A DNA stretch of 64,000 nucleotides, taken from assembly GCA_025451235.1 (NCBI GenBank), contig JANWKT010000024.1:186001-250000 (forward strand), written 5' to 3'. Made by a program: the position numbers and the translations under genes. The notes under the pieces are model-generated. The model made no database searches, was not told where the DNA came from, and saw only the letters and a list, made by a program, of their open reading frames with translations. The DNA comes from Flavobacteriales bacterium (GTDB lineage: Bacteria > Bacteroidota > Bacteroidia > CAIKAF01). Positions 29,595-40,011 of this stretch are shown in pieces (within the stretch, counting starts at the first letter, position 1; each line of letters starts with the position of its first letter).

Positions 29595-30839
29595 CTAATT
29601 AACCGTATTAAGTGGCAATGAAATAATAAAAGTAGCACCTTCATCTGGTTTACTAATGGCTGAGATAAAACCACCGTGTTCTTCCACGATCTTTTTACAC
29701 AGTGCTAGGCCAATCCCGGTTCCATCAGCTACATTGTAATGCAGTCGTTGAAACATCCCGAATATTTGTTCAGAATATTTTTGGTCAAATCCAATTCCGT
29801 TATCCTGCACATAAATCCTGCAATAACTGTGCACAGAAGGAGCCAGATTTTTCTCTTTGTTTTCGGCTTCACTGATCTTTGAATAAATTTTGATAACCGG
29901 TGGTGTATTGGGTTTACAATATTTTAATGAGTTGCTCAGAAGATTTTGGAACAATGGTAAAATAAGTGTAGGATACACAGGGAGGGAAGGAAGCTCATCC
30001 ACATTTACATTGGCATTTGCCTGTTTGATATTGGTTTCCATATCCGTTAGTACATCTTTCACAAGCATATTCATATCGCAAATAGCAAAGGTTTCTTTCT
30101 CAAGAGAAATTTTTGAAAAAGTGAGAATATCCTTAATGAGCAGGCGCATCCGGCTAGCCGCTTTCTGGATCCTAACAATATAACTTTTGCCTTCCTCATT
30201 GATATCATCCTCACATTTGGAGTGCAATAGATCACTAAACATGATAATTTTTCTTAAAGGTTCCTGCAAATCGTGAGATGCCATAAAGGCAACCCGGTCC
30301 AGGTCTTTATTTGCGGCCTCCAGCCGATCGATACTTTCTAATAATTGATGATTAAGGGCTTTTACTTTTTCCTCCGATATTTTACGTTCATTGATTTCGT
30401 TCTCCAAGCTCTTATTAATGGCCATTAGTTTTTGCTCCTGCGAAAGTAAAGCATAGGTTTTTTTGTACAGTTCTACAAAAACAGACACCTTGGCCCTCAA
30501 TAGTCCAGGATTGATGGGCTTATAAATATAATCCACCGCTCCAGAACTATACCCCTTAAAAATATTTTCGTCGCCATAGCTATGCGCTGTAATAAATATA
30601 ATGGGGATATGACGAAGTCTTTCCCGTTCATAGATCAATGCCGCCGTTTCAAAACCATTCAGGTTGGGCATTTTTACGTCCATCAATATTAAGGCAAAAT
30701 CATACTCCTTGAGCAAAATTTTTAACGCATTTTTTCCGGAATTTGCTTTTACAAATGTATACCCTTCCGGCTCTAAAATAGCTTCTATCGAAAGAAGGTT
30801 ATCTTCTATATCATCAACCAACAATATCTTCGCCTGCAT
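29595..30839 (-). CDS. Soluble receiver-histidine kinase
   Basis: The 414-residue protein has an N-terminal receiver (DD at 9-10, Asp54 in LILMDVKMPNLNG, Lys108), a coiled-coil linker of about 55 residues, HisKA with His189 in FMASHDLQEPLRKI, and HATPase_c with NLLSNSLKYC, DNGIGFDQ and GTGIGLALCKK. No sensor or membrane domain. It follows the giant hybrid kinase gene by 21 bases on the same strand and probably receives phosphate from it. It is convergent with the receiver-PAS kinase (13 bases apart). Confidence 0.95.
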   Translation of the reverse strand: MQAKILLVDDIEDNLLSIEAILEPEGYTFVKANSGKNALKILLKEYDFALILMDVKMPNLNGFETAALIYERERLRHIPIIFITAHSYGDENIFKGYSSGAVDYIYKPINPGLLRAKVSVFVELYKKTYALLSQEQKLMAINKSLENEINERKISEEKVKALNHQLLESIDRLEAANKDLDRVAFMASHDLQEPLRKIIMFSDLLHSKCEDDINEEGKSYIVRIQKAASRMRLLIKDILTFSKISLEKETFAICDMNMLVKDVLTDMETNIKQANANVNVDELPSLPVYPTLILPLFQNLLSNSLKYCKPNTPPVIKIYSKISEAENKEKNLAPSVHSYCRIYVQDNGIGFDQKYSEQIFGMFQRLHYNVADGTGIGLALCKKIVEEHGGFISAISKPDEGATFIISLPLNTVN

Positions 30840-30860
30840 ATCTCAATTATTCAAATCAAA

Positions 30861-33800
30861 TTATTTATAGAACCATACTCTCATCAAGGATAACAACTGA
30901 TCAATTTTTAATGGTTTGGTAATATAATCAGAAGCTCCTGCTTCAATACATTTCTCCCTGTCACCTTTCATCGCTTTCGCTGTTACCGCAATGATGGGCA
31001 AGGTAGTGTTTTTATGCTCCCTTCTTATTTTCTGGGTGGTCTCATACCCGTCCATCTCGGGCATCATAATATCCATTAACACCATGTCAATTCTTGGGTT
31101 CTCATTCAGGATATTAATTGCCTCCTGACCACTTTCTGCCGTAATTGCATTGATCTGGTAGCGTTCAAAAACAGTGGTCAAAGCAAAAAGATTCCGAACA
31201 TCATCATCCACTACGAGGATATTTTTACCGGTAAGAATATCCTCCTGTAGTTTGATATTCTCTATGATCCTCTTTTTCTCTGGAGCCAGATCATTGTGAT
31301 TGATATGCAATTGAAGCACTGTTTCTTCCAGCAAATGCTCCAATGATTTTACTCCTTTGATCACAATGCTGTTCGAATTCTGGTTCAGCATATTGAGTTC
31401 TGTTTTAGTAAAATCCTTGGCAGAATATACAATCACCGGTGTATTTTTTCTCTTGGCCTCTGTTACATCTTTTACCAAGGTGGCACCATCCATATCAGGC
31501 AAGGTGTAATCGAGAATGATACAGTCGTATTGCTTTTTGGCGAGCATGGCCAAAGCTTTTTTAGCCGTAGGTGCAATAGAAACTTGCACCTGATCTCCTT
31601 TCAGGATCTTGCTTATCTGAGAAGAATCAATTTCGTTGTCTTCAACAACCAATACCTGTTTACGCTGCTTTTCATTAAATGAAACAATGTCTTCAAATAA
31701 TTCGGTCAAGGAAGTATTATCCAGTGGCTTTAAATGAAAACTTCTTGCACCTCGTTTCATTGCCAATACCCTGTTTTCCTCTCCTGAAATAACGTGAATA
31801 GGAATATGCCTGTAATTCAGATCATTCCTTAACAGGTCTAACACCCTCCATCCGCTGGTATCAGGCAACCTAACATCTAACGTAATGGCTATGGGTGAAA
31901 AACGTGCTATAAAATCAAAAACCTCAATATAACTCACCGCCACTATTGCTTTTAATCCTTTCCTTCGGGCTACATCTGTAATGATTTTTCCAAACCTCAT
32001 ATCATCCTCCACGATCAAAACAATCTTATCATTCGGCTGAATATTGTTCCTGTCATCCCCACTTTCGTTCAACATCTCATTCACCAATCCCTTGGTCTCC
32101 AATCCTTCTCCAGTAATACGCATGGTATTTAATAATGTAGAGATATCATTGTTACTGGTTTCGAGTTGCTGTATTTGTTGCAGCGTACTTTGGGGTATTT
32201 CTTTGGATGATAGTCCGGAAACATTTTCTATAGGTAAATACAAGGTAAATGTACTACCATGTTCCGGAGTACTTTCCAATTCAATGGTACCTCCCAATAA
32301 TTCTGCAAGTCCCCTGCTGATTGATAATCCCAATCCAGTACCTCCGTATTTTCGACTCGTTGAACCTTCGGCCTGCTGGAAAGCTTCAAAAATAATATTC
32401 TGCTTTTCCTGAGGGATACCAATTCCGGTATCGCTAATTGCGAAGGCAACCACTCGTTGTGCCGTATCGAGGCTAAGATTCCCAGATTTCCATGAATTAC
32501 TAGACTCAAAAATACTCAACTTCACTTCTCCTTTTTCGGTAAACTTGAATGAGTTCGAAAGGAGATTTTTCAGGATCTGATTTAATCGCTGAATATCTGT
32601 TTCCAGGACATCAGGAAGCTTGTTATCAATTTCAATATTGAATTTGAGATGCCTTGCTTCTGATATCGGCTTGAAGGTTGTTTCTACAAAAGAAGCAATT
32701 TCCGCAAACCGAACAGGAGAAATATTAGCTGTAATAAACCCTGATTCAATTTTAGAAAGATCGAGGATATCATTGATCAATTGGATAAGGTCATCACCAC
32801 ATGAGTGGATGGTTTTTGCATATCTTACCTGTTTTGTATTCAGATTTCCCTCAGCATTTTCATATAGCTGTTGTGCAAGGATCAATAAACTATTCAAAGG
32901 AGTACGAAGCTCATGCGACATATTCGCAAGGAATTCCGATTTATATTTGGAGGTAAGTGTCAACTGTTCTGCTTTTTCTTCCAGCGATTTTCTGGCTTCC
33001 TCCACCTCTTTATTTTTAGCTTCCACCTCGTTCTTTTGTTTTACAAGAAGTAATGCCTTATCCTGTAACTCATCATTGGTTCTACTTAACTCCTCCTGTT
33101 GTAATTTTAGCTCTCCTGCTAATGATTGCGACTGAGTAAGTAACTCCTCGGTACGGGTATTGGTTTCAATGGTGTTCAATACAATACCGATACTTTCCGT
33201 AAGCTGGCCAAGGAAATCCACGTGGGTCTGGCTGATGGTATCGAGTGATGCAAGTTCAATAACGGCTTTTACATTGTTCTCGAACAATACAGGAAGAACG
33301 ATCAGGTTGTTAGGTTTTGCTCCACCTAATCCGGAACCGATCTTAATATAGTCTTTAGGTACATTGGAGATAATAATTCCTTCTTTCTCCAATGCACATT
33401 GACCAACCAAGCCTTCTCCGATCGCAAATTCCTTCGGAATATTTTTTTCCGACTTATAAGCATAGGCAGCAAACAAGGTTAGCTTCATATCCTGGGTTTC
33501 TTCATCCTGCCTAAGAATATAAAATGCTCCGAAGTGGGCTTTTACTACCTGGGCTAACTCGGAAAGGATACGTTGTGTAACCGTTTTCAAGTCTCGCTGC
33601 CCTTGTAACATTTGTCCAAATTTGGCAAGATTTGATTTTAACCAGTCTTGCTCCTGGTTACGAAGTGTTGTTTCACGCAGATTAGTGATCATCTGGTTAA
33701 TGGTATCCTTCAAGGCTTCCACCTCACCTTTTGCTTCCACACGAATATTTCGGGTTAAGTCTCCTTTTGTTACAGCCGAAGCCACTTCCGAAATAGCACG

Positions 33801-36800
33801 TACCTGTGTGGTAAGGTTCTCGGCTAACTGGTTTACGTTTTCCGTTAAGTTTTTCCATATACCGGATGCTCCTGGTACGTTTGCTTGTCCACCCAATCTT
33901 CCTTCCACCCCTACTTCTCTTGCAACGTTCGTTACCTGGTCGGCAAATACCGCCAACGTCTCAATCATCTCGTTGATCGTATCCGTTAATTGTGCCACCT
34001 CACCTTTTGCTGTAATCGATAATTTCTGACGCAGGTTACCTGTTGCAACCGAGGTTACTACTTTTGCAATCCCCCTTACCTGACTTGTAAGATTGGACGC
34101 CATCATATTTACTGAGTCTGTTAAATCTTTCCAGGTTCCTGCAACTCCCTTTACTTCCGCCTGACCTCCCAGTTTTCCTTCTGTTCCTACTTCTCTTGCC
34201 ACCCTGGTTACCTCAAATGCAAAAGAGTTAAGCTGCTCCACCATTGTATTGATGGTATTTTTTAGATCCAGGATCTCTCCTTTCACGTCAATCATTACTG
34301 TTTTCGAAAGGTCACCTCCCGCCACCGCTTTTGTTACCTCAGCAATGTTCCTTACCTGTGAAGTAAGGTTACCTGTCATTTGATTTACGGAGTCCGTTAA
34401 GTCTTTCCAGGTTCCTGCAACTCCAGGTACAAAGGCCTGTCCTCCCAGTTTACCATCGGTCCCTACTTCCCTTGCCACCCTGGTTACCTCCGAAGCGAAT
34501 GCCCTCAACTGGTCAACCATGGTATTCAACGTTTCTTTCAACTGTAAGATCTCTCCACGAACGTCCACTGTAATTTTTTTCGACATATCCCCATTGGCCA
34601 CCGCAACTGCCACCTCGGTAATATTCCTTACCTGTGCAGTAAGATTACCAGCCATCATATTTACTGAGTCTGTTAAATCTTTCCAGGTTCCTGCAACTCC
34701 AGGTACATTGGCCTGACCTCCCAATTTTCCTTCGGTTCCTACCTCACGGGCAACACGTGTTACTTCCGATGCAAAACCACGAAGCTGATCCACCATGGTA
34801 TTGATCGTATTCTTCAACTCGAGGATCTCCCCTTTTACGTCTACCGCAATTTTTCTTGAAAGGTCACCATTTGCAACCGCTGTTGTTACCTCTGCAATAT
34901 TTCTTACCTGTGAAGTAAGATTCGATGCCATTTTGTTTACTGAGTCCGTTAAATCCTTCCAGGTTCCTCCTACACCAGGTACGTCGGCCTGACCTCCCAG
35001 TTTTCCTTCCGATCCTACCTCCCGTGCAACCCGTGTTACTTCAGAACCGAAAGAGTTCAACTGGTCCACCATGGTATTGATCGTATTTTTTAACTCGAGG
35101 ATCTCTCCTTTCACATCCACCGTAATTTTTCGCGATAAGTCGCCTTTCGCAACCGCAGTTGTTACCTCTGCAATATTTCGTACTTGCGCAGTTAGGTTAG
35201 ACCCCATCTGGTTTACTGAATCGGTAAGATCTTTCCAAACACCTCCAACACCTTCCACAGTTGCCTGTCCGCCCAGCTTACCTTCCGATCCTACCTCCCG
35301 TGCAACCCTGGTTACCTCCGATCCAAATGAGTTCAACTGGTCCATCATGGTATTGATGGTAATTTTTAATTCAAGGATCTCTCCTTGCACATCCACTGTA
35401 ATTTTTCTGGATAAGTCACCATTTGCAACGGCTGTTGTTACCTCCGCAATATTTCGTACTTGGGAAGTAAGATTTGATGCCATTTTATTTACTGAATCCG
35501 TTAAATCCTTCCAGGTTCCTCCTACTCCAGGTACGTCGGCCTGACCTCCCAGTTTTCCTTCTGATCCTACCTCCCGTGCAACCCTTGTTACCTCTGAACC
35601 AAAAGAGTTCAACTGGTCCACCATTGTATTGATCGTATTTTTTAGCTCAAGGATCTCTCCCTTTACATCCACCGTAATTTTTCTTGAAAGGTCACCTTTT
35701 GCAACCGCTGTTGTTACCTCCGCAATATTTCTTACCTGACCGGTAAGGTTACTTGCCATACCGTTTACACTATCTGTAAGATCTTTCCAGGTTCCTGCTA
35801 CTCCTTTTACCTGTGCTTGTCCTCCCAATTTCCCTTCCGTACCTACCTCCAAGGCCACCCTGGTTACTTCCGATGAGAATGAGTTCAATTGATCCACCAT
35901 GGTATTGATGGTATCTTTTAATTCCAGAATCTCTCCTTTTACGTCGACCGTAATTTTTCTGGATAAGTCGCCTTTTGCAACCGATACTGTTACCTCAGCA
36001 ATATTTCTTACCTGCGAGGTGAGGTTCGACGCCATTTTATTTACTGAGTCGGTGAGGTCTTTCCATACTCCACCTACTCCTTTTACTTTTGCCTGCCCTC
36101 CTAATTTTCCTTCCGTTCCTACCTCCAATGCCACCCTGGTTACCTCCGAACCAAATGAGTTCAGCTGATCCACCATCGTGTTCATCGTATTTTTTAGCTC
36201 AAGGATCTCTCCTTTTACGTCAACCGTAATTTTTCTGGATAAATCGCCTTTTGCAACGGCTGTTGTTACCTCTGCAATATTTCTTACCTGACCCGTAAGG
36301 TTAGAGGCCATCTGGTTTACAGAGTCTGTTAAATCTTTCCAGGTTCCTGCAACTCCTTTTACCTGTGCCTGCCCTCCTAATTTTCCTTCTGTTCCCACCT
36401 CTAATGCCACCCGGGTTACCTCTGATGAAAATGAGTTCAGCTGATCCACCATGGTATTGATGGTGTTTTTTAACTCTAAGATCTCTCCTTTTACATCCAC
36501 CGTGATCTTTTTTGAAAGGTCACCTTTCGCAACCGCTGTTGTTACCTCAGCAATGTTACGTACCTGAGCAGTTAAGTTTGATCCCATCTGGTTCACGGAA
36601 TCCGTAAGATCTTTCCATACACCTGCTACCCCTTTTACTTTTGCTTGTCCTCCGAGTTTTCCTTCGGATCCTACCTCCCGGGCAACCCTCGTTACCTCCA
36701 TCGAAAATAAATTTAACTGTTTTACCATGTCGTTTACCTCCCTGGCAATACGTGCAAACTCCCCCTGAAGTACGTGGCCTCCAATTTCTTTTGGCATTTC

Positions 36801-37289
36801 TTCTGATAAATTCCCTTTTGCCACCGAGCTAATTACGTGGGCAATTTCAATGGTAGGGTGCACCAGATCCGATATAAGTTCGTTCAATGATTCAATACCT
36901 GTATTCCACGATCCCCTTGCACCCGGCATTTCAATCCGTTGTGTTAATTTACCCTGTTTGCCGATGGTATCTCCAGCCCTGGTAAATTCATCCATCATCT
37001 TTTCATTCAAAGAAATGATTTCGTTAATGGTATCGCATATTTTTCCCGACAATCCTATCTGATCAATCGGCATTCTTACTTTAAAGTTTCCATTTCTCAC
37101 TTCGGAGAGAACTTTCAAAAGTTCTTTGTTATCCAGGATTCCGGACAATTGATCTACCTGTTCTTTTTCAGCATGAACAACTCCATTGGTTTTGTTCTCC
37201 TTTTCTTCCTGTTTTGCGATCATGTCTACATCGCTGAGTTCTGTAGAATCACTTGCAAAACCATGCTGGTTTCGTTTCTTTGAATTCAT
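30861..37289 (-). CDS. Giant soluble poly-HAMP hybrid histidine kinase with GAF and three receivers
   Basis: The 2142-residue protein has no membrane segment. After about 50 polar residues come three divergent HAMP-like segments (about 55-195), then eleven near-identical 92-residue units (197-1208), each made of two HAMP domains. A GAF domain (about 1220-1375), a coiled coil (1380-1445), HisKA with His1459 in [15 protein letters not shown] and HATPase_c ([25 protein letters not shown]) follow. Three receivers end the protein with phospho-acceptors Asp1805, Asp1927 and Asp2073. The architecture is like fungal Nik1/group III kinases and bacterial poly-HAMP kinases, but with more repeats. The receiver-kinase gene follows by 21 bases. 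Confidence 0.96.
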   Translation of the reverse strand: MNSKKRNQHGFASDSTELSDVDMIAKQEEKENKTNGVVHAEKEQVDQLSGILDNKELLKVLSEVRNGNFKVRMPIDQIGLSGKICDTINEIISLNEKMMDEFTRAGDTIGKQGKLTQRIEMPGARGSWNTGIESLNELISDLVHPTIEIAHVISSVAKGNLSEEMPKEIGGHVLQGEFARIAREVNDMVKQLNLFSMEVTRVAREVGSEGKLGGQAKVKGVAGVWKDLTDSVNQMGSNLTAQVRNIAEVTTAVAKGDLSKKITVDVKGEILELKNTINTMVDQLNSFSSEVTRVALEVGTEGKLGGQAQVKGVAGTWKDLTDSVNQMASNLTGQVRNIAEVTTAVAKGDLSRKITVDVKGEILELKNTMNTMVDQLNSFGSEVTRVALEVGTEGKLGGQAKVKGVGGVWKDLTDSVNKMASNLTSQVRNIAEVTVSVAKGDLSRKITVDVKGEILELKDTINTMVDQLNSFSSEVTRVALEVGTEGKLGGQAQVKGVAGTWKDLTDSVNGMASNLTGQVRNIAEVTTAVAKGDLSRKITVDVKGEILELKNTINTMVDQLNSFGSEVTRVAREVGSEGKLGGQADVPGVGGTWKDLTDSVNKMASNLTSQVRNIAEVTTAVANGDLSRKITVDVQGEILELKITINTMMDQLNSFGSEVTRVAREVGSEGKLGGQATVEGVGGVWKDLTDSVNQMGSNLTAQVRNIAEVTTAVAKGDLSRKITVDVKGEILELKNTINTMVDQLNSFGSEVTRVAREVGSEGKLGGQADVPGVGGTWKDLTDSVNKMASNLTSQVRNIAEVTTAVANGDLSRKIAVDVKGEILELKNTINTMVDQLRGFASEVTRVAREVGTEGKLGGQANVPGVAGTWKDLTDSVNMMAGNLTAQVRNITEVAVAVANGDMSKKITVDVRGEILQLKETLNTMVDQLRAFASEVTRVAREVGTDGKLGGQAFVPGVAGTWKDLTDSVNQMTGNLTSQVRNIAEVTKAVAGGDLSKTVMIDVKGEILDLKNTINTMVEQLNSFAFEVTRVAREVGTEGKLGGQAEVKGVAGTWKDLTDSVNMMASNLTSQVRGIAKVVTSVATGNLRQKLSITAKGEVAQLTDTINEMIETLAVFADQVTNVAREVGVEGRLGGQANVPGASGIWKNLTENVNQLAENLTTQVRAISEVASAVTKGDLTRNIRVEAKGEVEALKDTINQMITNLRETTLRNQEQDWLKSNLAKFGQMLQGQRDLKTVTQRILSELAQVVKAHFGAFYILRQDEETQDMKLTLFAAYAYKSEKNIPKEFAIGEGLVGQCALEKEGIIISNVPKDYIKIGSGLGGAKPNNLIVLPVLFENNVKAVIELASLDTISQTHVDFLGQLTESIGIVLNTIETNTRTEELLTQSQSLAGELKLQQEELSRTNDELQDKALLLVKQKNEVEAKNKEVEEARKSLEEKAEQLTLTSKYKSEFLANMSHELRTPLNSLLILAQQLYENAEGNLNTKQVRYAKTIHSCGDDLIQLINDILDLSKIESGFITANISPVRFAEIASFVETTFKPISEARHLKFNIEIDNKLPDVLETDIQRLNQILKNLLSNSFKFTEKGEVKLSIFESSNSWKSGNLSLDTAQRVVAFAISDTGIGIPQEKQNIIFEAFQQAEGSTSRKYGGTGLGLSISRGLAELLGGTIELESTPEHGSTFTLYLPIENVSGLSSKEIPQSTLQQIQQLETSNNDISTLLNTMRITGEGLETKGLVNEMLNESGDDRNNIQPNDKIVLIVEDDMRFGKIITDVARRKGLKAIVAVSYIEVFDFIARFSPIAITLDVRLPDTSGWRVLDLLRNDLNYRHIPIHVISGEENRVLAMKRGARSFHLKPLDNTSLTELFEDIVSFNEKQRKQVLVVEDNEIDSSQISKILKGDQVQVSIAPTAKKALAMLAKKQYDCIILDYTLPDMDGATLVKDVTEAKRKNTPVIVYSAKDFTKTELNMLNQNSNSIVIKGVKSLEHLLEETVLQLHINHNDLAPEKKRIIENIKLQEDILTGKNILVVDDDVRNLFALTTVFERYQINAITAESGQEAINILNENPRIDMVLMDIMMPEMDGYETTQKIRREHKNTTLPIIAVTAKAMKGDREKCIEAGASDYITKPLKIDQLLSLMRVWFYK
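33666..36701 (-). repeat. Eleven tandem 276-bp units encoding double HAMP domains
   Basis: Each unit encodes 92 residues that begin EVTRVA[RL][12 protein letters not shown] and continue through [24 protein letters not shown] and [17 protein letters not shown]. The register is constant at 276 bases over all eleven units. Inner units are nearly identical at the DNA level (units 5 and 7 especially), while the last (11) is most diverged. Such an array is prone to unequal recombination and to collapse in short-read assembly. Confidence 0.95.
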
Positions 37290-37508
37290 ATAAATAAGTT
37301 GTTTAGGATTAAAATATCCAGCAATCAGAATAGTGATTTAGCCTGTGAAAGTATGATAAAGTAACCCCAGGACGGATACTTATAAACAAAAATAGGATTT
37401 TTTAGAACATTATTCAAGGATTTTGATCTAAAACCTATTAAAAATATTTTCAAGGAAAGAAAAAGTCCAAAACGGGATTAATAACCTGACTATAAGAATT
37501 TTATAACT

Positions 37509-39986
37509 CTATTCAATTCTTCGTTTAGCCAGTTTTCTCATAAGTATTCTAATTTTTTGCTCCAATGGATGCAGAGAAGCAGCCAAAATAACATTCATCA
37601 CCAATTGAAATACGGGTATACCATTGGTGAACTTATCTGTATAACCAGAGATATACAACATCGCAGATTCAAAAATGATGAAGATGGACAATAAGGTCAT
37701 GATCTGCCCAAGTCTGTTATTGGCTGCCTGCCGGGTAAATCTGAAACTGAGAAAAACAATGAATAAAAAGGTAACCACTTCGAACAAATAAAAACCAGGT
37801 GTATTCCAGAAAGGTTTTGAAATATGGATATCGATATTGATCTGGTTAGTCATAAATCCATTCGGATTGATCGCCTTTGCCATAAATGTATAATCTCCTG
37901 GAGCTAAATTCGTATAGTTGATTTCCCTTGTATTTACCTTTGTGGTCCATTCCTCATCCACACCTTCCATCTTCCATGAATATTTTACATCCTTGGCATT
38001 TGTATAGCATAAGGAGACAATCTGGAAATTAAGGTTGTTCTGGTTATGCTTCAATCGAAGTTTGGGATAAGCAGAATCGTTATAGGTTTCATAAAAAATG
38101 TTCTTACCGTTCACTTCCATTTGCTCTAACCGAAGCATTCCTTTGGTACTGTCTTTATCAAATTCGTTCACATTGATCTTGGTGGCAGCAGTAAGGGTTC
38201 CAAACCAAACATTGCCTTTACTATCCGTAAAAGCTGAACCTGCATTGGTTTCTATAGGAAGAAAACCTTGGTCGTAACCTATGTGGGTTACTTTGAAAGT
38301 TCCGGGATCAATACATTCCAACCCTTGTACATGACCTGCCCAGATCCTTCCCGAATGATCCTGGGTGACGCTAAAAAAAAGATCCGATCTTAATCCATTG
38401 CCTGAGTGTAACAACAACTTATTTTTCCCATTCCATACTACCAATCCCTTGGCGCTGGTGAACCACCACAAACGGTGCATATGGTCATAAAGGCCATCTG
38501 TTATAGTTGCCTGTATTGGGTTGATCAATTCGGTATAGTCGGTAACCTTTCCTTCTTCCATTTTATATACCTCTCCTTGCTCTCCCATCGCCCAAATATT
38601 ACCACTCGAATCAAAAAACGGCTCCTTCATAAAGATCCCTTCTGTCATACCGTATTTTTGAAAACTACGGTTCTCTTCATTGAAAACCAAACAACCTCCA
38701 AAGCCCGTGATCAAAAGATCATCGTTCTTCAATTTTAACAAACTGAAGGGCACTATCTCAACCGGGACTGCGATATACCATTCTAGTTGATTGTTGTGTA
38801 TCTTATAAATAAACTTGTTATTGGCCAGGAGATAAACATTTCCCTCATCATCCGATATACAGCTGGCCGGGTTCGCGGTTTCATTAATATCGAGCTTTGT
38901 TTTTTCAAAGGAAGTATCTGTTCTTTCGTAATAGCCTCCATAATATTTGCCGATCCATATCTTGCCGTTTTTATCTTCCGTTATTGAAAATGTACATAGA
39001 TCCCCCCCTTGTCCATCGGAATCATAATGGGTCATTCCCCGATCATTTAATAGGGTGGCTCCATTGCCATAGGTAGAAACCCAGGTATTACCGAATCTAT
39101 CCTCCATGACATCTTTGATCAGATTATAAGACAATCCATTTTCGGTTGTGATCCATGTCCTGCTGGTATCCTTAATCACCAGCAAACCCTCTTCGGTAGA
39201 AAAATAAAGCTTACCACTATTTGGAGGAGAACTAATATTCGAGACAGTAGCATGATTCCTTAACCATCCACTTCGGTCTATTACTATCGTATCTTTTATA
39301 TATAGAAGCGTTCCATAGCCTCCGGCCCAGATACCCCCGGTTTCATCCACAAATAAACCTTCGGTCATAGTTGGATGGATCTTCCGGGGCTGATAGTTTG
39401 CCGATTTTTTAAAACATATAATTCCCTTATTACCGGTAGAAACTATATCTCCATTGGGCAACTGATCCAGTTTTTGGGCATAGAGTCCTTTAGAAAGTTC
39501 ATCGAAATAATATATCCTGGGTCGATATTCCATTGTAACCCTTACGATGCCATGATCCTTGCTGGCAACCCATAATTCATTTTCACGGCTAAAAAATATA
39601 TCTGTTATAAAACCTAAAGGAAAACCGTTGGTAGCATTAAAAGAGTAAAAACTTGTTCCATCAAAAACCGCAATACCGGTTCCAAACGATCCAATCCACA
39701 ATCTCCCTTTTGAATCAAACTCTATGTCGAAAATAAAATTGGCATCTAAACCTGAATGATAAGAGTAGTTCTTAAAATCATATCCATCATACCTGCATAA
39801 ACCCGCCTCAGTAGCCATCCATATATAGCCTTGATGGTCCTGTGCTATTTTAAATACCGACGATTGAGGCAATCCATCTTTATTAGTGATGGTAGTAAAC
39901 GGATAATGCTGGGCATTGATGAATAGAACAGGCAACGACGAAAGAATGATACAAACTGACCGGATGAAAGGTTGAATTAGTCTCAT
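37509..39986 (-). CDS. Two-component-type propeller sensor with C-terminal membrane module, no kinase
   Basis: The 825-residue protein has a signal peptide, a long series of two-component regulator propeller repeats (about residues 30-640; typical units read GYIWMATEAGLCRYDG and GRLWIGSFGTGIAVFDG) and a Y_Y_Y domain (about 650-735, YSWKMEGVDEEW...NYTNLAPGDYTF). In hybrid sensors of this family the kinase follows; here the chain instead ends in three membrane helices (about 740-820). The last two resemble the end of the TPR protein encoded upstream. The start codon comes 25 bases after the stop of that TPR gene, so they may be an operon. A -7 box also lies right before the ATG. Confidence 0.92.
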   Translation of the reverse strand: MRLIQPFIRSVCIILSSLPVLFINAQHYPFTTITNKDGLPQSSVFKIAQDHQGYIWMATEAGLCRYDGYDFKNYSYHSGLDANFIFDIEFDSKGRLWIGSFGTGIAVFDGTSFYSFNATNGFPLGFITDIFFSRENELWVASKDHGIVRVTMEYRPRIYYFDELSKGLYAQKLDQLPNGDIVSTGNKGIICFKKSANYQPRKIHPTMTEGLFVDETGGIWAGGYGTLLYIKDTIVIDRSGWLRNHATVSNISSPPNSGKLYFSTEEGLLVIKDTSRTWITTENGLSYNLIKDVMEDRFGNTWVSTYGNGATLLNDRGMTHYDSDGQGGDLCTFSITEDKNGKIWIGKYYGGYYERTDTSFEKTKLDINETANPASCISDDEGNVYLLANNKFIYKIHNNQLEWYIAVPVEIVPFSLLKLKNDDLLITGFGGCLVFNEENRSFQKYGMTEGIFMKEPFFDSSGNIWAMGEQGEVYKMEEGKVTDYTELINPIQATITDGLYDHMHRLWWFTSAKGLVVWNGKNKLLLHSGNGLRSDLFFSVTQDHSGRIWAGHVQGLECIDPGTFKVTHIGYDQGFLPIETNAGSAFTDSKGNVWFGTLTAATKINVNEFDKDSTKGMLRLEQMEVNGKNIFYETYNDSAYPKLRLKHNQNNLNFQIVSLCYTNAKDVKYSWKMEGVDEEWTTKVNTREINYTNLAPGDYTFMAKAINPNGFMTNQINIDIHISKPFWNTPGFYLFEVVTFLFIVFLSFRFTRQAANNRLGQIMTLLSIFIIFESAMLYISGYTDKFTNGIPVFQLVMNVILAASLHPLEQKIRILMRKLAKRRIE

Positions 39987-39990
39987 ACAA

Positions 39991-39998
39991 CAAATATA
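39991..39998 (-). promoter_or_regulatory. -7 promoter element TATATTTG, 4 nt before the start codon
   Basis: On the minus strand this exact -7 match ends four bases before the ATG of the propeller gene, the same spacing as at 1904-1911. It would give a nearly leaderless message. It may also be chance, as the gene can be read from the upstream TPR gene. Confidence 0.35.
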
Positions 39999-40011
39999 TG
40001 CATCAATGGAT

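Noticed and set aside
34519-36168. Series of plus-strand open frames spaced 276 bases apart, opposite the HAMP array
   Set aside because: They are antisense shadows created by the repeated coding sequence; their spacing is exactly the repeat length and the translations lack any domain.
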